From positions 186,001-250,000 of the forward strand of contig NZ_JAMZEK010000001.1 of NCBI RefSeq assembly GCF_024158035.1: 64,000 bases of DNA, read 5' to 3'. Every line of letters starts with the position of its first letter. Within the stretch, counting starts at the first letter, position 1. This DNA comes from Dyella lutea (GTDB taxonomy: Bacteria; Pseudomonadota; Gammaproteobacteria; Xanthomonadales; Rhodanobacteraceae). Below the pieces are notes generated by a model. It made no database searches. It was not told where the DNA came from and worked only from the letters and a program-made list of their open reading frames with translations. Positions 1 to 7,935 of this stretch are shown here, in pieces. A program made the position numbers and the translations under genes.

Positions 1-903
1 GGACACATCCACTCGATCGGCTTCTTCCTCGGCATCATCGCCGCCGACTGGCTGCCGCTCTCGCTGCTGCTGCCGTGGGCGATCCCGCCCTGGTGGCGGC
101 GCCTGAAGCGACGCGACGCGCGTTTCCTGCTGCCGCTGGGCTGGATCGTGCTGATCCTGGTGTTCTTTTCGCTGAGCCCAGGCAAGCGCGACGTCTACAT
201 CCTGCCGGCCCTGCCGATCGCCGCGCTGGCGATGGCGCCGATGCTTCCGGCGTTGCTGCGCCGTCCCGGCGTCTGCCGTGCACTGTTCGCGCTGACCGCG
301 GGCCTGGCTGGCGCGCTTGCGCTCGCCGGTGCACTGGCGCTGATCCGGCATCCGTCCTGGTCGGTGAAGATCGAGCACAGCCTGGACCCGCAGATCTGGT
401 GGCTGTTCCTGGCGATGGGTGCGGGCGGACTGCTGATCGCCGCGCTCACGCGCGTGCGGCACGCGCCGCTCGGCTGGGCCGCGTTCGCCGCCCTGCTCTG
501 GAGCGTCTACGGACTGTGGGGATACCCGCTGCTCAATGCCGACCGTTCCGCACTCGGGGTGATGGAGAAAGCGCGCGCGATCGCCGGCCCCGACGCCACG
601 ATCGGCCTCGTGGCCTGGAAGGAGCAGAACCTGCTCATGGCCCAGGGTCCGGTGACCGAATTCGGCTTCCTCAAACCATGGCCGCAGCAGTTTTCCGACG
701 CCGTGGCCTGGCTGAAAGCCGATCCGGCCCATCGCTGGCTGTTCAGTCTGGACGCCGCGATGGGGGACTGCGTGCAGAAGGCCAAGGCCACCTATGTCGG
801 TCACGCCAACCGCCGCGAATGGTGGATGTTCCGCGCCGACGCCGTGGTGAACGGCTGCACGCCCGGGGGAGCGGGCAACAATGATGACAGCAGTGAGGAC
901 TGA
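1..903 (+). CDS. ArnT-like membrane glycosyltransferase, C-terminal part
   Basis: The reading frame is open from the first base, so the gene starts before the window; about 300 codons are visible. The visible part has several hydrophobic segments with Trp/Leu/Ala-rich stretches, and the motif SLSPGKRDVYILP (about codons 57-69) is typical of the ArnT/PMT-type (GT83/GT39) polyprenyl-phosphate-sugar transferases of Gram-negative envelopes. Such enzymes move a sugar from undecaprenyl phosphate to lipid A or another acceptor at the periplasmic face of the inner membrane. Its 3' end overlaps the next gene by 23 bases, so the two are probably co-transcribed. The exact sugar and acceptor cannot be read from the sequence. 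Confidence 0.8.
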   Translation, partial: GHIHSIGFFLGIIAADWLPLSLLLPWAIPPWWRRLKRRDARFLLPLGWIVLILVFFSLSPGKRDVYILPALPIAALAMAPMLPALLRRPGVCRALFALTAGLAGALALAGALALIRHPSWSVKIEHSLDPQIWWLFLAMGAGGLLIAALTRVRHAPLGWAAFAALLWSVYGLWGYPLLNADRSALGVMEKARAIAGPDATIGLVAWKEQNLLMAQGPVTEFGFLKPWPQQFSDAVAWLKADPAHRWLFSLDAAMGDCVQKAKATYVGHANRREWWMFRADAVVNGCTPGGAGNNDDSSED

Positions 904-2230
904 GCCGCCGTCCCGCTCCGGCAACGGACGTCACCGGATCCTGCTCGCCGCGCGCTGGTGCGCCGTGGCGAGCCTGTTCATGGCGCCGGTCAACAAGCCC
1001 GGTACCAACGTGGCGCTTGGCCTGTGCATCCTTTTGTCGTTGCTCGGCGCGGACACTGGCCGGCGGTGGCTTGCCTCCTGGCGTCATCCGGTCGTGCGCG
1101 GCGCCCTGGTGTGGTGGGGGGTGCTTTTCCTCAGTGCCCTGCATACCTGGTATCTGACATCGAAGCTGCCGCTCGGCGGGTCCTTCGTCTGGGCCTGCTG
1201 GTACCCCCTGGCCCTGGGCTCGGTGCTCGATGACCACCGCTGGCGCCGGCGTGCGCTGGTCGCCTTTGCGGCGGCCATGGCGCTGACCGTGCTGATTTCC
1301 TGGGGCATGGCCTTCGGCTGGATTCCCCAACGCGCGCTGGTTGCCACCCAGCCGTTCATGCGCAACACCGTGTTCAAGGAATACACCCAGCAGGGACTGG
1401 CAACCCTGATCTTCGCGTCGATGGCACTGGCTGCGGCGACGCGCGCACAGTCGAGGACCACGCGCTGGGGCCTGGCACTGGTATCCGTGCTGGCCGTGGC
1501 CAACGTCTGCTTCGCACTGGAAAGCCGCACAAGCTACTTGACCCTGTTGCCGGTGGCCGCGTACTGGGCGTGGCGGCTGCTGCTTCGGCGCTGGTCGCCG
1601 CTGAAGGCCGGGGCGGCCATGCTCACCCTGGGCGCGGCCACCGCTACCGCGCTTTGGTTCATACCTCTCGTGCGCGATCGCCTGGTGCTGTCCGTCGATC
1701 ACGAAATCGTCGCATACGAACAGCAACATACGGCGACTTCGTCGGGGATCCGGCTCGAACTCTGGCGCCGTACGCTGCCAATGATCGCCTCTGCCCCCAT
1801 TCTTGGGCACGGCCTGCACCAATGGGAGCCGCTGTATCGGGATGCGACCCGCGACATGCCCAACCGCCAAGCGTTCATGATGGGGCACCCGCACCAGGAG
1901 ATGCTGTTGATCGTGGCCGAGCAGGGATGCGCCGGCCTGCTGGTTTATCTGCTGTTACTCGTCGCGCTCGCACGCTACATATCCCGCCTGGATCCGCCGC
2001 AACGTGATATCTATGCGAGCGCGCTGCTGGTGTATTTCGTGGCGGGGATGGCGAATTGTCTCTGGGCTGACTTTACCCACCGACACGTATTTATCCTTCT
2101 CCTGTCCTGCATTCCGCTGGTAGCGCAGGGAGAATCCACCAAGGCCCCGGATGGCTTGCCTGATGCACGAAAGAACCTACGACAGCGTGACGGTGGTCTG
2201 CGTCACGTACCAGAGCCGGGAGCTGGCTGA
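881..2230 (+). CDS. O-antigen ligase family protein (WaaL-like)
   Basis: A 449-aa polytopic membrane protein with about ten hydrophobic segments and a large periplasmic loop before the last ones. The loop holds GHGLHQWEP (about residue 309) and MGHPHQEML (about 334-342), the His-containing region expected of the Wzy_C/WaaL family, which joins undecaprenyl-linked polysaccharide to lipid A-core. The start ATG at 881 lies inside the end of the upstream transferase and is preceded by a GGGGGAG ribosome site. It overlaps the next glycosyltransferase by 80 bases. It could instead be an O-antigen polymerase of the same superfamily; the position in a glycosyltransferase cluster fits either role. Confidence 0.75.
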   Translation: MMTAVRTEPPSRSGNGRHRILLAARWCAVASLFMAPVNKPGTNVALGLCILLSLLGADTGRRWLASWRHPVVRGALVWWGVLFLSALHTWYLTSKLPLGGSFVWACWYPLALGSVLDDHRWRRRALVAFAAAMALTVLISWGMAFGWIPQRALVATQPFMRNTVFKEYTQQGLATLIFASMALAAATRAQSRTTRWGLALVSVLAVANVCFALESRTSYLTLLPVAAYWAWRLLLRRWSPLKAGAAMLTLGAATATALWFIPLVRDRLVLSVDHEIVAYEQQHTATSSGIRLELWRRTLPMIASAPILGHGLHQWEPLYRDATRDMPNRQAFMMGHPHQEMLLIVAEQGCAGLLVYLLLLVALARYISRLDPPQRDIYASALLVYFVAGMANCLWADFTHRHVFILLLSCIPLVAQGESTKAPDGLPDARKNLRQRDGGLRHVPEPGAG

Positions 2231-3161
2231 ATCGCTGGCGGAGCGCCTGCGGCCCTTTCCGCAGGTCATCGTCATCGACAACGGCAGCACAGACGGCACG
2301 GTAACGGCGCTGCGCCAGTTGCTTCCGCATGCACGCGTGTTGCAGCGGGAGACCAACGGCGGCTTCGGCAAGGCAAACAACGAGGCCATGGCGCAAGTTC
2401 GCACGCCCTTCGCCCTGCTGCTCAATCCCGATTGCAGCCTTCCGACCGACTCGATGGAAGTGCTGATGGCCTGTATGGACCGTTACCCCTCGGCGGGGGC
2501 GATCGCCCCACAGAGCTGGCGCGCCAGCGGGCACCCCCAGAAGAGTTTCCGGCCCGCCTTTTACGAAAAACTGCCCCGGCAGGCTTACCTACCGCCGGAT
2601 GGGACCTGCTCCGCTCAGTGGCTCAACGGTTGCTGCCTGCTGGTACGCGCCGGCGCGTTCCAGCAGATCGGAGGCTTCGACGAGCGATTCTTCCTCTATT
2701 ACGAGGACGATGACCTGTGCCTGCGCCTGAGGCGGGCTGGATATGAATGCCTGATCGAGCCTGCGGCCAGGGCCGTTCATGCGGGCGGGGCATCGTCCTC
2801 GCCGAGCGCCTCCCTCAGCCTGTTCAAGGCCTTCCACTACGCGCGCTCCCGCCACCTGGCGATCTGCAGGTACCGGGGTCGCGGCGCGGGCTACCGCTAC
2901 CTGGCCAAGACGCTGCTGGCCGCCGCACCGCTGTGCCTGGGGTACGCCGCAGTGCTGCAACGCAGGCACGCGATGAAGTGGCTGGCGTGGGGGGCGGCGG
3001 CGGCACGCGGATTACTGGAGCCACCACCCGCGAAGCTTGCCGAACAGGAAGCATCGCGCCGCGCCCACACCCTGGCGAAGCGACCGACCGACCCGCTCAG
3101 GCGTGGATGGGCGCCCCGGCAGGCGCTCCCGCTGAACGAAGATCAGCCGGCGGAACAGTGA
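2151..3161 (+). CDS. Family 2 glycosyltransferase (rhamnosyltransferase-like)
   Basis: A 336-aa cytoplasmic GT-A transferase. Visible motifs are the N-terminal VVCVTYQS strand, VIDNGSTDGT (about residues 43-52), NGGFGKANN, the metal-binding LLLNPDCSL (about 90) and the acceptor-side GGFDERFFLYYEDDDLCLR (about 180-198), the arrangement seen in the WbbL-type rhamnosyltransferase group. The ATG at 2151 has AAGG upstream; a second in-frame ATG at 2163 is possible. It overlaps the ligase gene before it, and its last 65 bases overlap the end of the convergent minus-strand transferase. It probably adds a sugar during LPS or O-antigen assembly; donor and acceptor are unknown. Confidence 0.82.
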   Translation: MACLMHERTYDSVTVVCVTYQSRELAESLAERLRPFPQVIVIDNGSTDGTVTALRQLLPHARVLQRETNGGFGKANNEAMAQVRTPFALLLNPDCSLPTDSMEVLMACMDRYPSAGAIAPQSWRASGHPQKSFRPAFYEKLPRQAYLPPDGTCSAQWLNGCCLLVRAGAFQQIGGFDERFFLYYEDDDLCLRLRRAGYECLIEPAARAVHAGGASSSPSASLSLFKAFHYARSRHLAICRYRGRGAGYRYLAKTLLAAAPLCLGYAAVLQRRHAMKWLAWGAAAARGLLEPPPAKLAEQEASRRAHTLAKRPTDPLRRGWAPRQALPLNEDQPAEQ

Positions 3162-3951
3162 ACTCCCGCAGGTGGGTGTCCACGCCCATCTCGCAACGGA
3201 CCAGGTTCCGTGCGCGCGTGTCCTCCACCACCCTGTCGTTCGGGTTGTCGACGATGCACTTGCGGGTGGGGTGGTAGAGATGGGTAGCGAGTGCGCTGAA
3301 GCGCACGTCCCGTCGCGACAGCCCCGCATGGAAAGCACGGATCGCCAGTTCGGTGTCCTCCCGGCCCCAGCCAGTCATCGCCTCATTGAACCCGTTGATG
3401 CCCAGCAGGTCGTCGCGCCAGAACCCCATGTTGCAACTCTTGATGCCGCGCTGCTTGTGCCCCGGGCGGGCATACAAACGGGCGACTGGCGGCAACCGCA
3501 GCGTGTGGCGGCGCCGCTCGATGCCGCGCTCGAAGAATCCGGGCTGCTCGAGCTCCCCGCTGATCATGCGGCGGGTCAACGCCTCGTCGGTCAGCACGCG
3601 CGACCCCTGCACGAAACACCCGGGGCGGGCAAATGCACGATGGTCGGCGATGAAATGTCGCTCCGCGACCATGTCGCCGTCGAGCAGCACCACATAGTCG
3701 CCTTGGGCTGCGGCGATGGCGCGATTGCGCGCACGACTCATCCGCGCGCCATCGTCAGGCTGCCACAGATGCACGAGCCGCGTCGGATAGTTGCGGGCCA
3801 CCCGTTCGAGCAACTGCCGCGTGTCATCGCGCGAGCCGTCGTCGGTCACGATGACCTCGTGGGGCAGCTCGGTCTGCCGCGCCAGCGCGCGCAGCACCAG
3901 GCCGAGCGCCTGCGGCCAGTTGTAGGTGATCACCGCGACGCTGATGCGCAT
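3097..3951 (-). CDS. Family 2 glycosyltransferase with galactosyltransferase-type C-terminus
   Basis: A 284-aa GT-A enzyme. It has the N-terminal VAVITYNWP strand, TDDGSRDDT (about 36-44), the metal-binding DGD at residues 91-93 and GWGREDTE at 194-201, the acceptor-domain motif of the galactosyltransferase-like glyco_transf_7C group. It is the last gene of a minus-strand run whose upstream members are a second transferase (stop and start meet at 3951) and a UDP-xylose synthase. The 3' end overlaps the convergent plus-strand transferase by 65 bases. Likely role: one sugar transfer in core or O-chain synthesis; substrate not known. Confidence 0.8.
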   Translation of the reverse strand: MRISVAVITYNWPQALGLVLRALARQTELPHEVIVTDDGSRDDTRQLLERVARNYPTRLVHLWQPDDGARMSRARNRAIAAAQGDYVVLLDGDMVAERHFIADHRAFARPGCFVQGSRVLTDEALTRRMISGELEQPGFFERGIERRRHTLRLPPVARLYARPGHKQRGIKSCNMGFWRDDLLGINGFNEAMTGWGREDTELAIRAFHAGLSRRDVRFSALATHLYHPTRKCIVDNPNDRVVEDTRARNLVRCEMGVDTHLREFTVPPADLRSAGAPAGAPIHA

Positions 3952-4898
3952 CAGCCCAACCCTTTGAACTCCACGGGGAGTTTGCCGCGACGACGCCAGG
4001 CTGACCAGAGGATCGAAAGCGATTGCTCGGTGCGACGCAGCCAGCTGCCCCGTCGGAGCCGGACCAGTCCGGCATAGCGGCGGGCCTCGCGCGAGGTCGG
4101 TTCAGGCTTGGTCTTGAACTCCTGCTTGGCGAACTCGACGCAGCGCGCGTCCAAGCCGACCGAGCGCGCATAGTGCTCGATCAGGCCGCGCGAGCGGAAG
4201 CGGTTGAGGTACTCGTTCGCCGGGGTGCGATTGCTCCACCAGCCGTTGGCGCCATGGATGCGATAGCGCACGGTACCGGTCGGCAGGTAGAACTTGCGTC
4301 CGCCCAGGATGCTGGTGCCGAAAACCAGGCAATTGTCGGCGGAAAGACGCCAGGACGAAGAGAGGCCGGCCGGGAGTTCGAGGGTACGCCGAGCCCAGTC
4401 GATCCGGAGCGCGATCGCCGAAGTGGGCGCTCCGTACCAATGGGTCAGCATGTAGGTGCTGACTGCGGTGTATCCCAGGTCCACCGCGCGATCCGCATAG
4501 CGCATCCGGGCGACCTGCTGGTCGAACAGCTCGACATCGGTGAACACGAAGTCGATGTCCCTGCGCGTATCGAACAGCTCGCCGAGCCGCGCCAGATGCT
4601 CCGGGCGCCAGCAGTCGTCGGCATCGAGGAAGCAGACCACGTCGCCGCTGGCCTGGGCGAGACCGCGCCGGAACGCCGCCAGTTGCCCCCCGTTTTCCCC
4701 CATCAGTAGCATCACGCGTGGATCCCCGCCATAGCGCTCGACCAGCAGGGCCTGGGAACCGTCGGTGGAGCCATCGTCGACCACGATCAACTGATGCGGC
4801 ACGCGTGTCTGCGCCAGCACGCCGTCGATTGCTTCGCAGACGAAGGCGCCATAGTTGTAGTTCGTGACGATGACCGAGAAACGCACCGGCGCAGTCAT
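3951..4898 (-). CDS. Family 2 glycosyltransferase
   Basis: A 315-aa GT-A glycosyltransferase. Motifs: [13 protein letters not shown] at the N-terminus, [10 protein letters not shown] (about 39-48), [11 protein letters not shown] and DADD at 92-95 as the metal and nucleotide-sugar site. The start at 4898 is chosen because this ATG overlaps the TGA of the upstream UDP-glucuronate decarboxylase gene (ATGA), and the upstream in-frame extension has no family similarity. The C-terminal half is basic and without recognised domains. Coupling to a UDP-xylose synthase suggests it could use UDP-xylose, but this is only inference from the neighbourhood. Confidence 0.8.
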   Translation of the reverse strand: MTAPVRFSVIVTNYNYGAFVCEAIDGVLAQTRVPHQLIVVDDGSTDGSQALLVERYGGDPRVMLLMGENGGQLAAFRRGLAQASGDVVCFLDADDCWRPEHLARLGELFDTRRDIDFVFTDVELFDQQVARMRYADRAVDLGYTAVSTYMLTHWYGAPTSAIALRIDWARRTLELPAGLSSSWRLSADNCLVFGTSILGGRKFYLPTGTVRYRIHGANGWWSNRTPANEYLNRFRSRGLIEHYARSVGLDARCVEFAKQEFKTKPEPTSREARRYAGLVRLRRGSWLRRTEQSLSILWSAWRRRGKLPVEFKGLG

Positions 4899-5845
4899 GC
4901 GGCATGCCCCTCGGCAAATAGCCGGCGAAAGTACGCGATCGTCTCCTTCAGGCCATCCTCCAGCGCCACCCGTGGCTGCCACCCCAGCTCTTCACGGGCC
5001 AGCGCGATGTCCGGCTGGCGCTGTCGCGGATCGTCCGCCGGCAGCGGGCGATGGACGATACGGGACGCACCGCCGACCAGGCGCAGCACCAGCTCGGCCA
5101 ACTCGATCATGGTGAACTCGACCGGATTGCCGATGTTCACCGGCCCGGTGAACCCGCGCCGCGTATCCATCATGCGCAGCATCGCCTCGACCAGATCGTC
5201 GACGTAGCAGAAGCTGCGCGTCTGCCTGCCGTCGCCATACAGGGTGATGTCCTCGCCCCTGAGCGCCTGAACGATGAAATTGCTCACCACGCGACCGTCA
5301 TTGGGGTGCATGCGGGGGCCGTAAGTGTTGAAGATGCGCACCACCTTGATGTCCAGGTCGTGCTGGCGGTGATAGTCGAAGAACAGCGTCTCGGCGCAGC
5401 GCTTGCCCTCGTCGTAACAGCTGCGGAAACCGATCGGATTGACCCGTCCCCAGTACTCCTCGCGCTGCGGATGCATTTCCGGATCGCCATATACCTCACT
5501 GGTCGAAGCCTGCAGGATGCGCGCCCTCAGCCGCTTGGCCAGCCCCAACATGTTGATCGCGCCATGCACCGAGGTCTTGGTGGTCTGCACCGGATCGTGC
5601 TGGTAGTGCACCGGGGAGGCCGGACAGGCGAGATTGAAGATGTGGTCGACCTCCACGTAGAGGGGAAAGGTGACGTCATGGCGCATCAACTCGAAATCCG
5701 GCCGCCCCAGGAGGTGGGCGACGTTCTTCTTGGTCCCGGTAAAGAAGTTGTCGACGCAGAGCACGTCATGCCCAGCGGCGAGCAGGCGGTCGCAGAGATG
5801 CGAGCCGAGGAAGCCGGCGCCGCCAGTGACGAGGATTCGATTCAT
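4895..5845 (-). CDS. UDP-glucuronate decarboxylase (UDP-xylose synthase), SDR family
   Basis: A 316-aa extended short-chain dehydrogenase. The NAD-binding GGAGFLG lies at residues 8-14, the STSEVYGDP segment at about 114-122 and the catalytic YDEGK (Tyr144, Lys148) follow, with HNxxC-type NLACPASP at about 71-78 and [11 protein letters not shown] further on. These are hallmarks of UXS enzymes, which convert UDP-glucuronic acid to UDP-xylose via the 4-keto intermediate. The ATG at 5845 is used; an earlier in-frame start would add 13 residues with no family match. It heads the minus-strand operon with two glycosyltransferases, so it likely supplies UDP-xylose to the envelope polysaccharide. Confidence 0.9.
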   Translation of the reverse strand: MNRILVTGGAGFLGSHLCDRLLAAGHDVLCVDNFFTGTKKNVAHLLGRPDFELMRHDVTFPLYVEVDHIFNLACPASPVHYQHDPVQTTKTSVHGAINMLGLAKRLRARILQASTSEVYGDPEMHPQREEYWGRVNPIGFRSCYDEGKRCAETLFFDYHRQHDLDIKVVRIFNTYGPRMHPNDGRVVSNFIVQALRGEDITLYGDGRQTRSFCYVDDLVEAMLRMMDTRRGFTGPVNIGNPVEFTMIELAELVLRLVGGASRIVHRPLPADDPRQRQPDIALAREELGWQPRVALEDGLKETIAYFRRLFAEGHAA

Positions 5846-6000
5846 TGACACGCCTTGATTGGAGGCCTGCCCTGGCCGAAGCACCCCTGTCGATCATGGA
5901 ATTCTGTCATGTGTCCAAAGTCATGGAGTTGACCGTGGACACCTGGTGGACATGTCCGATTCAGCGAGGCCATCGTGCTGGCGCCCTGTAGAATCCCGGC
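5846..6000. promoter_or_regulatory. Divergent intergenic region with short inverted repeats
   Basis: This 155-bp gap separates the minus-strand UXS operon from the plus-strand transferase at 6001 and must hold both promoters. It contains GTGTCCA (5911-5917) and its inverse TGGACAC (5936-5942), plus the 10-bp palindrome GGACATGTCC at 5948-5957. These could be regulator sites, but no regulator is recognised and no convincing -35/-10 pair is seen. Confidence 0.3.
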
Positions 6001-6816
6001 ATGCGCACCCTCCCCCTGACCCTGGTCGTCATCACCCACAACGAGGGGCACACCATCGCTCGCTGCCTGGACTCGGTCCCGTTCGCCGCGGAAAGACTGG
6101 TGGTGGATTCCGGCAGCGACGACGACACGGTCGCGATCGCAAGAGCCCACGGCGCTCGCGTGGTGCAGCAGGAGTGGTTGGGTTTCGGGCCGCAACGCAA
6201 TTTCGCCACCACGCAGTGCGCGCACGACTGGATCCTCGCGCTGGATGCCGACGAGTCGCTCTCGCCGGAACTGGTGGCGGAGCTGGAGCGCGAGCTGCCC
6301 GCCTTGATGGCCAGCGACGCGCCGGCCGCCTGGCTGCGCCGGCGCACCATCTACATGGGCCGGCCGATGCGCTGGTACCGGCCGAACGTGGGCGAGAAAC
6401 TGGCCCGGCTCTACCATCGCGACCGCGCCCGCTGGACTGACGCGCGCGTGCATGAGTCCCTGCGCTTCGAGGGTCGCGCGCCGACCTTCACCGCGCCGTT
6501 CGATCACGCCAACAACCCGACCTTGCCGCACAAGCAGCTCAAGGTGCTGCGCTACGCCGAGCTGAAATGCCGCGACTGGCTGGAGAAGGGCAAGCCGGTG
6601 CGGATGTGGCAGGCGCCGTTCGTCTACCTGCTGGCCTTCCTCAAGGACTACGTGTTCCGGCTGGCCATGCTCGACGGCTGGCGCGGTTTCCTGATCGCGC
6701 AGACCGCCGCCAGCTATGCGCTGTACAAGCGCATGCGCTACTACGAGATGCGCCAGAACCCCGCCTCGGTGGCCGAGGCCGAGGCGGAGCTGAAGCGCCA
6801 CGGCATCGACCGCTGA
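6001..6816 (+). CDS. WaaE/KdtX-like LPS core glycosyltransferase (GT2)
   Basis: A 271-aa family 2 transferase. N-terminal LVVITHNEGHTI, VVDSGSDDDT (about 34-43), WLGFGPQRNFA (about 59-69), LDADE at 81-85 and the late basic segment around LKDYVFRLAMLDGWRGF are the signature layout of WaaE/KdtX-type beta-1,4-glucosyltransferases that modify the heptose of the LPS inner core. The C-terminal amphipathic segment probably rests on the inner membrane. It starts a plus-strand series continuing with the CDP-glycerol-type transferase. The sugar (glucose or other) is not determinable. Confidence 0.8.
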   Translation: MRTLPLTLVVITHNEGHTIARCLDSVPFAAERLVVDSGSDDDTVAIARAHGARVVQQEWLGFGPQRNFATTQCAHDWILALDADESLSPELVAELERELPALMASDAPAAWLRRRTIYMGRPMRWYRPNVGEKLARLYHRDRARWTDARVHESLRFEGRAPTFTAPFDHANNPTLPHKQLKVLRYAELKCRDWLEKGKPVRMWQAPFVYLLAFLKDYVFRLAMLDGWRGFLIAQTAASYALYKRMRYYEMRQNPASVAEAEAELKRHGIDR

Positions 6817-6886
6817 GGCCCACCGGATCGGCAAGCCGGACGCCACGCCTTAAGCTACGCGTCCTGATTCATCGGCCGGACCCGCC

Positions 6887-7921
6887 ATGCCCAAGCATTA
6901 CCTCCTCTACGGCTCCGAACGCTACGCACTGGCGATCCTGCGCCCGCTGCAGGCGGCGATCCGCGCCCGCGGCGACGAGACGGCCTGGTTCTTCGACGGA
7001 CCCGGCGCGGAGGATCTGGTCGAGGGCGAGCGCCTGCTGAGCGTGGAAGACGTGCGTCGCTGGAAGCCGATCGCCGTGCTCACCCCGGGCAACCACCTGC
7101 CGCACTTTTTCCCGGGCGTGAAGGTCGAGGTGTTCCACGGCTTCGACGCCGGCAAGCCGCGCCATATCTACATCCGCGGCTTCTTCGACCTGTACTGCAC
7201 CACCGGCCCGCGCGACACCGCACAGTTCCGGGCGCTGGCCGACCAGCTCGGCCACTTCAGCGTCACTGAAACAGGCTGGCCCAAGCTCGACCCATTCATG
7301 CGCGGGATCGCCGGCCCGCTGCCGCCGGTGCGCACACCACCGGTGATCCTCTACCACTCCACCTTTTCGCCCTCCTGGAGCGCCGCCGAGACGCTGTACG
7401 AGGAGGTGAAGCGGCTGTCGCGCGACGGCCGCTGGCGCTGGATCGTCACCTTCCATCCGAAGATGAACCCGGAAACCCGCGCCAAGTACCAGGCACTGGA
7501 GAACGAGCACCTGCGCTTCGCCGAGGACGACAACATCCTGGACCTGTTCGGCCAGGTGGACATGATGTGCTCGGACACTTCGTCCGCGCTCAACGAGTTC
7601 CTGCTCACCGGCAAGCCGGTGGTGACGTTCAAGAATCGCCGGCCCGGTCCGCAGCTGATCGACATCGACCGGGCGGAGGATTTCGAGCCGGCGATCGAAC
7701 GCGCGCTGTCCAGGCCGCCGGAGCTGATGCAGGCGATCCGCGACTATGCCGATGCGATCCACCCCTACCGCGACGGGCGCTCCAGCGAGCGGGTACTGGA
7801 TGCCATCGACGCCTTCATCGCCCGGGGCGGCCGCAACCGCAAACCGAAGCCGATGAACCTGTGGCGCAAGTTCAAGCTGCGCCGACGCATCGGCTACTGG
7901 GGGCCGGCCCGCACCCGCTAA
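6887..7921 (+). CDS. CDP-glycerol glycerophosphotransferase family protein
   Basis: A 344-aa protein of the CDP-glycerol:poly(glycerophosphate) transferase superfamily, which has a GT-B-like fold. Clues are VFHGFDAGK (about 84-92), VILYHSTFSPSW (about 152-163), the long VTFHPKMNPE segment (about 188-197), and SDTSSALNEFLLTGKPVV (about 228-245), the conserved nucleotide-binding region. In Gram-positives such enzymes make teichoic acid; in Gram-negatives related enzymes add polyol phosphate to capsule or LPS. Here it sits between LPS transferases, so modification of core or O-chain by a glycerol-phosphate-like group is plausible but unproven. Confidence 0.78.
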   Translation: MPKHYLLYGSERYALAILRPLQAAIRARGDETAWFFDGPGAEDLVEGERLLSVEDVRRWKPIAVLTPGNHLPHFFPGVKVEVFHGFDAGKPRHIYIRGFFDLYCTTGPRDTAQFRALADQLGHFSVTETGWPKLDPFMRGIAGPLPPVRTPPVILYHSTFSPSWSAAETLYEEVKRLSRDGRWRWIVTFHPKMNPETRAKYQALENEHLRFAEDDNILDLFGQVDMMCSDTSSALNEFLLTGKPVVTFKNRRPGPQLIDIDRAEDFEPAIERALSRPPELMQAIRDYADAIHPYRDGRSSERVLDAIDAFIARGGRNRKPKPMNLWRKFKLRRRIGYWGPARTR

Positions 7922-7935
7922 GCGCGGCAGCTAGA

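Noticed and set aside
7567-7935. Fusion of the CDP-glycerol-type gene end with the ArnT-like gene
   Set aside because: The long open frame before 7936 is only the other-frame shadow of the upstream gene; ATG 7936 and GTG 7966 are better starts.
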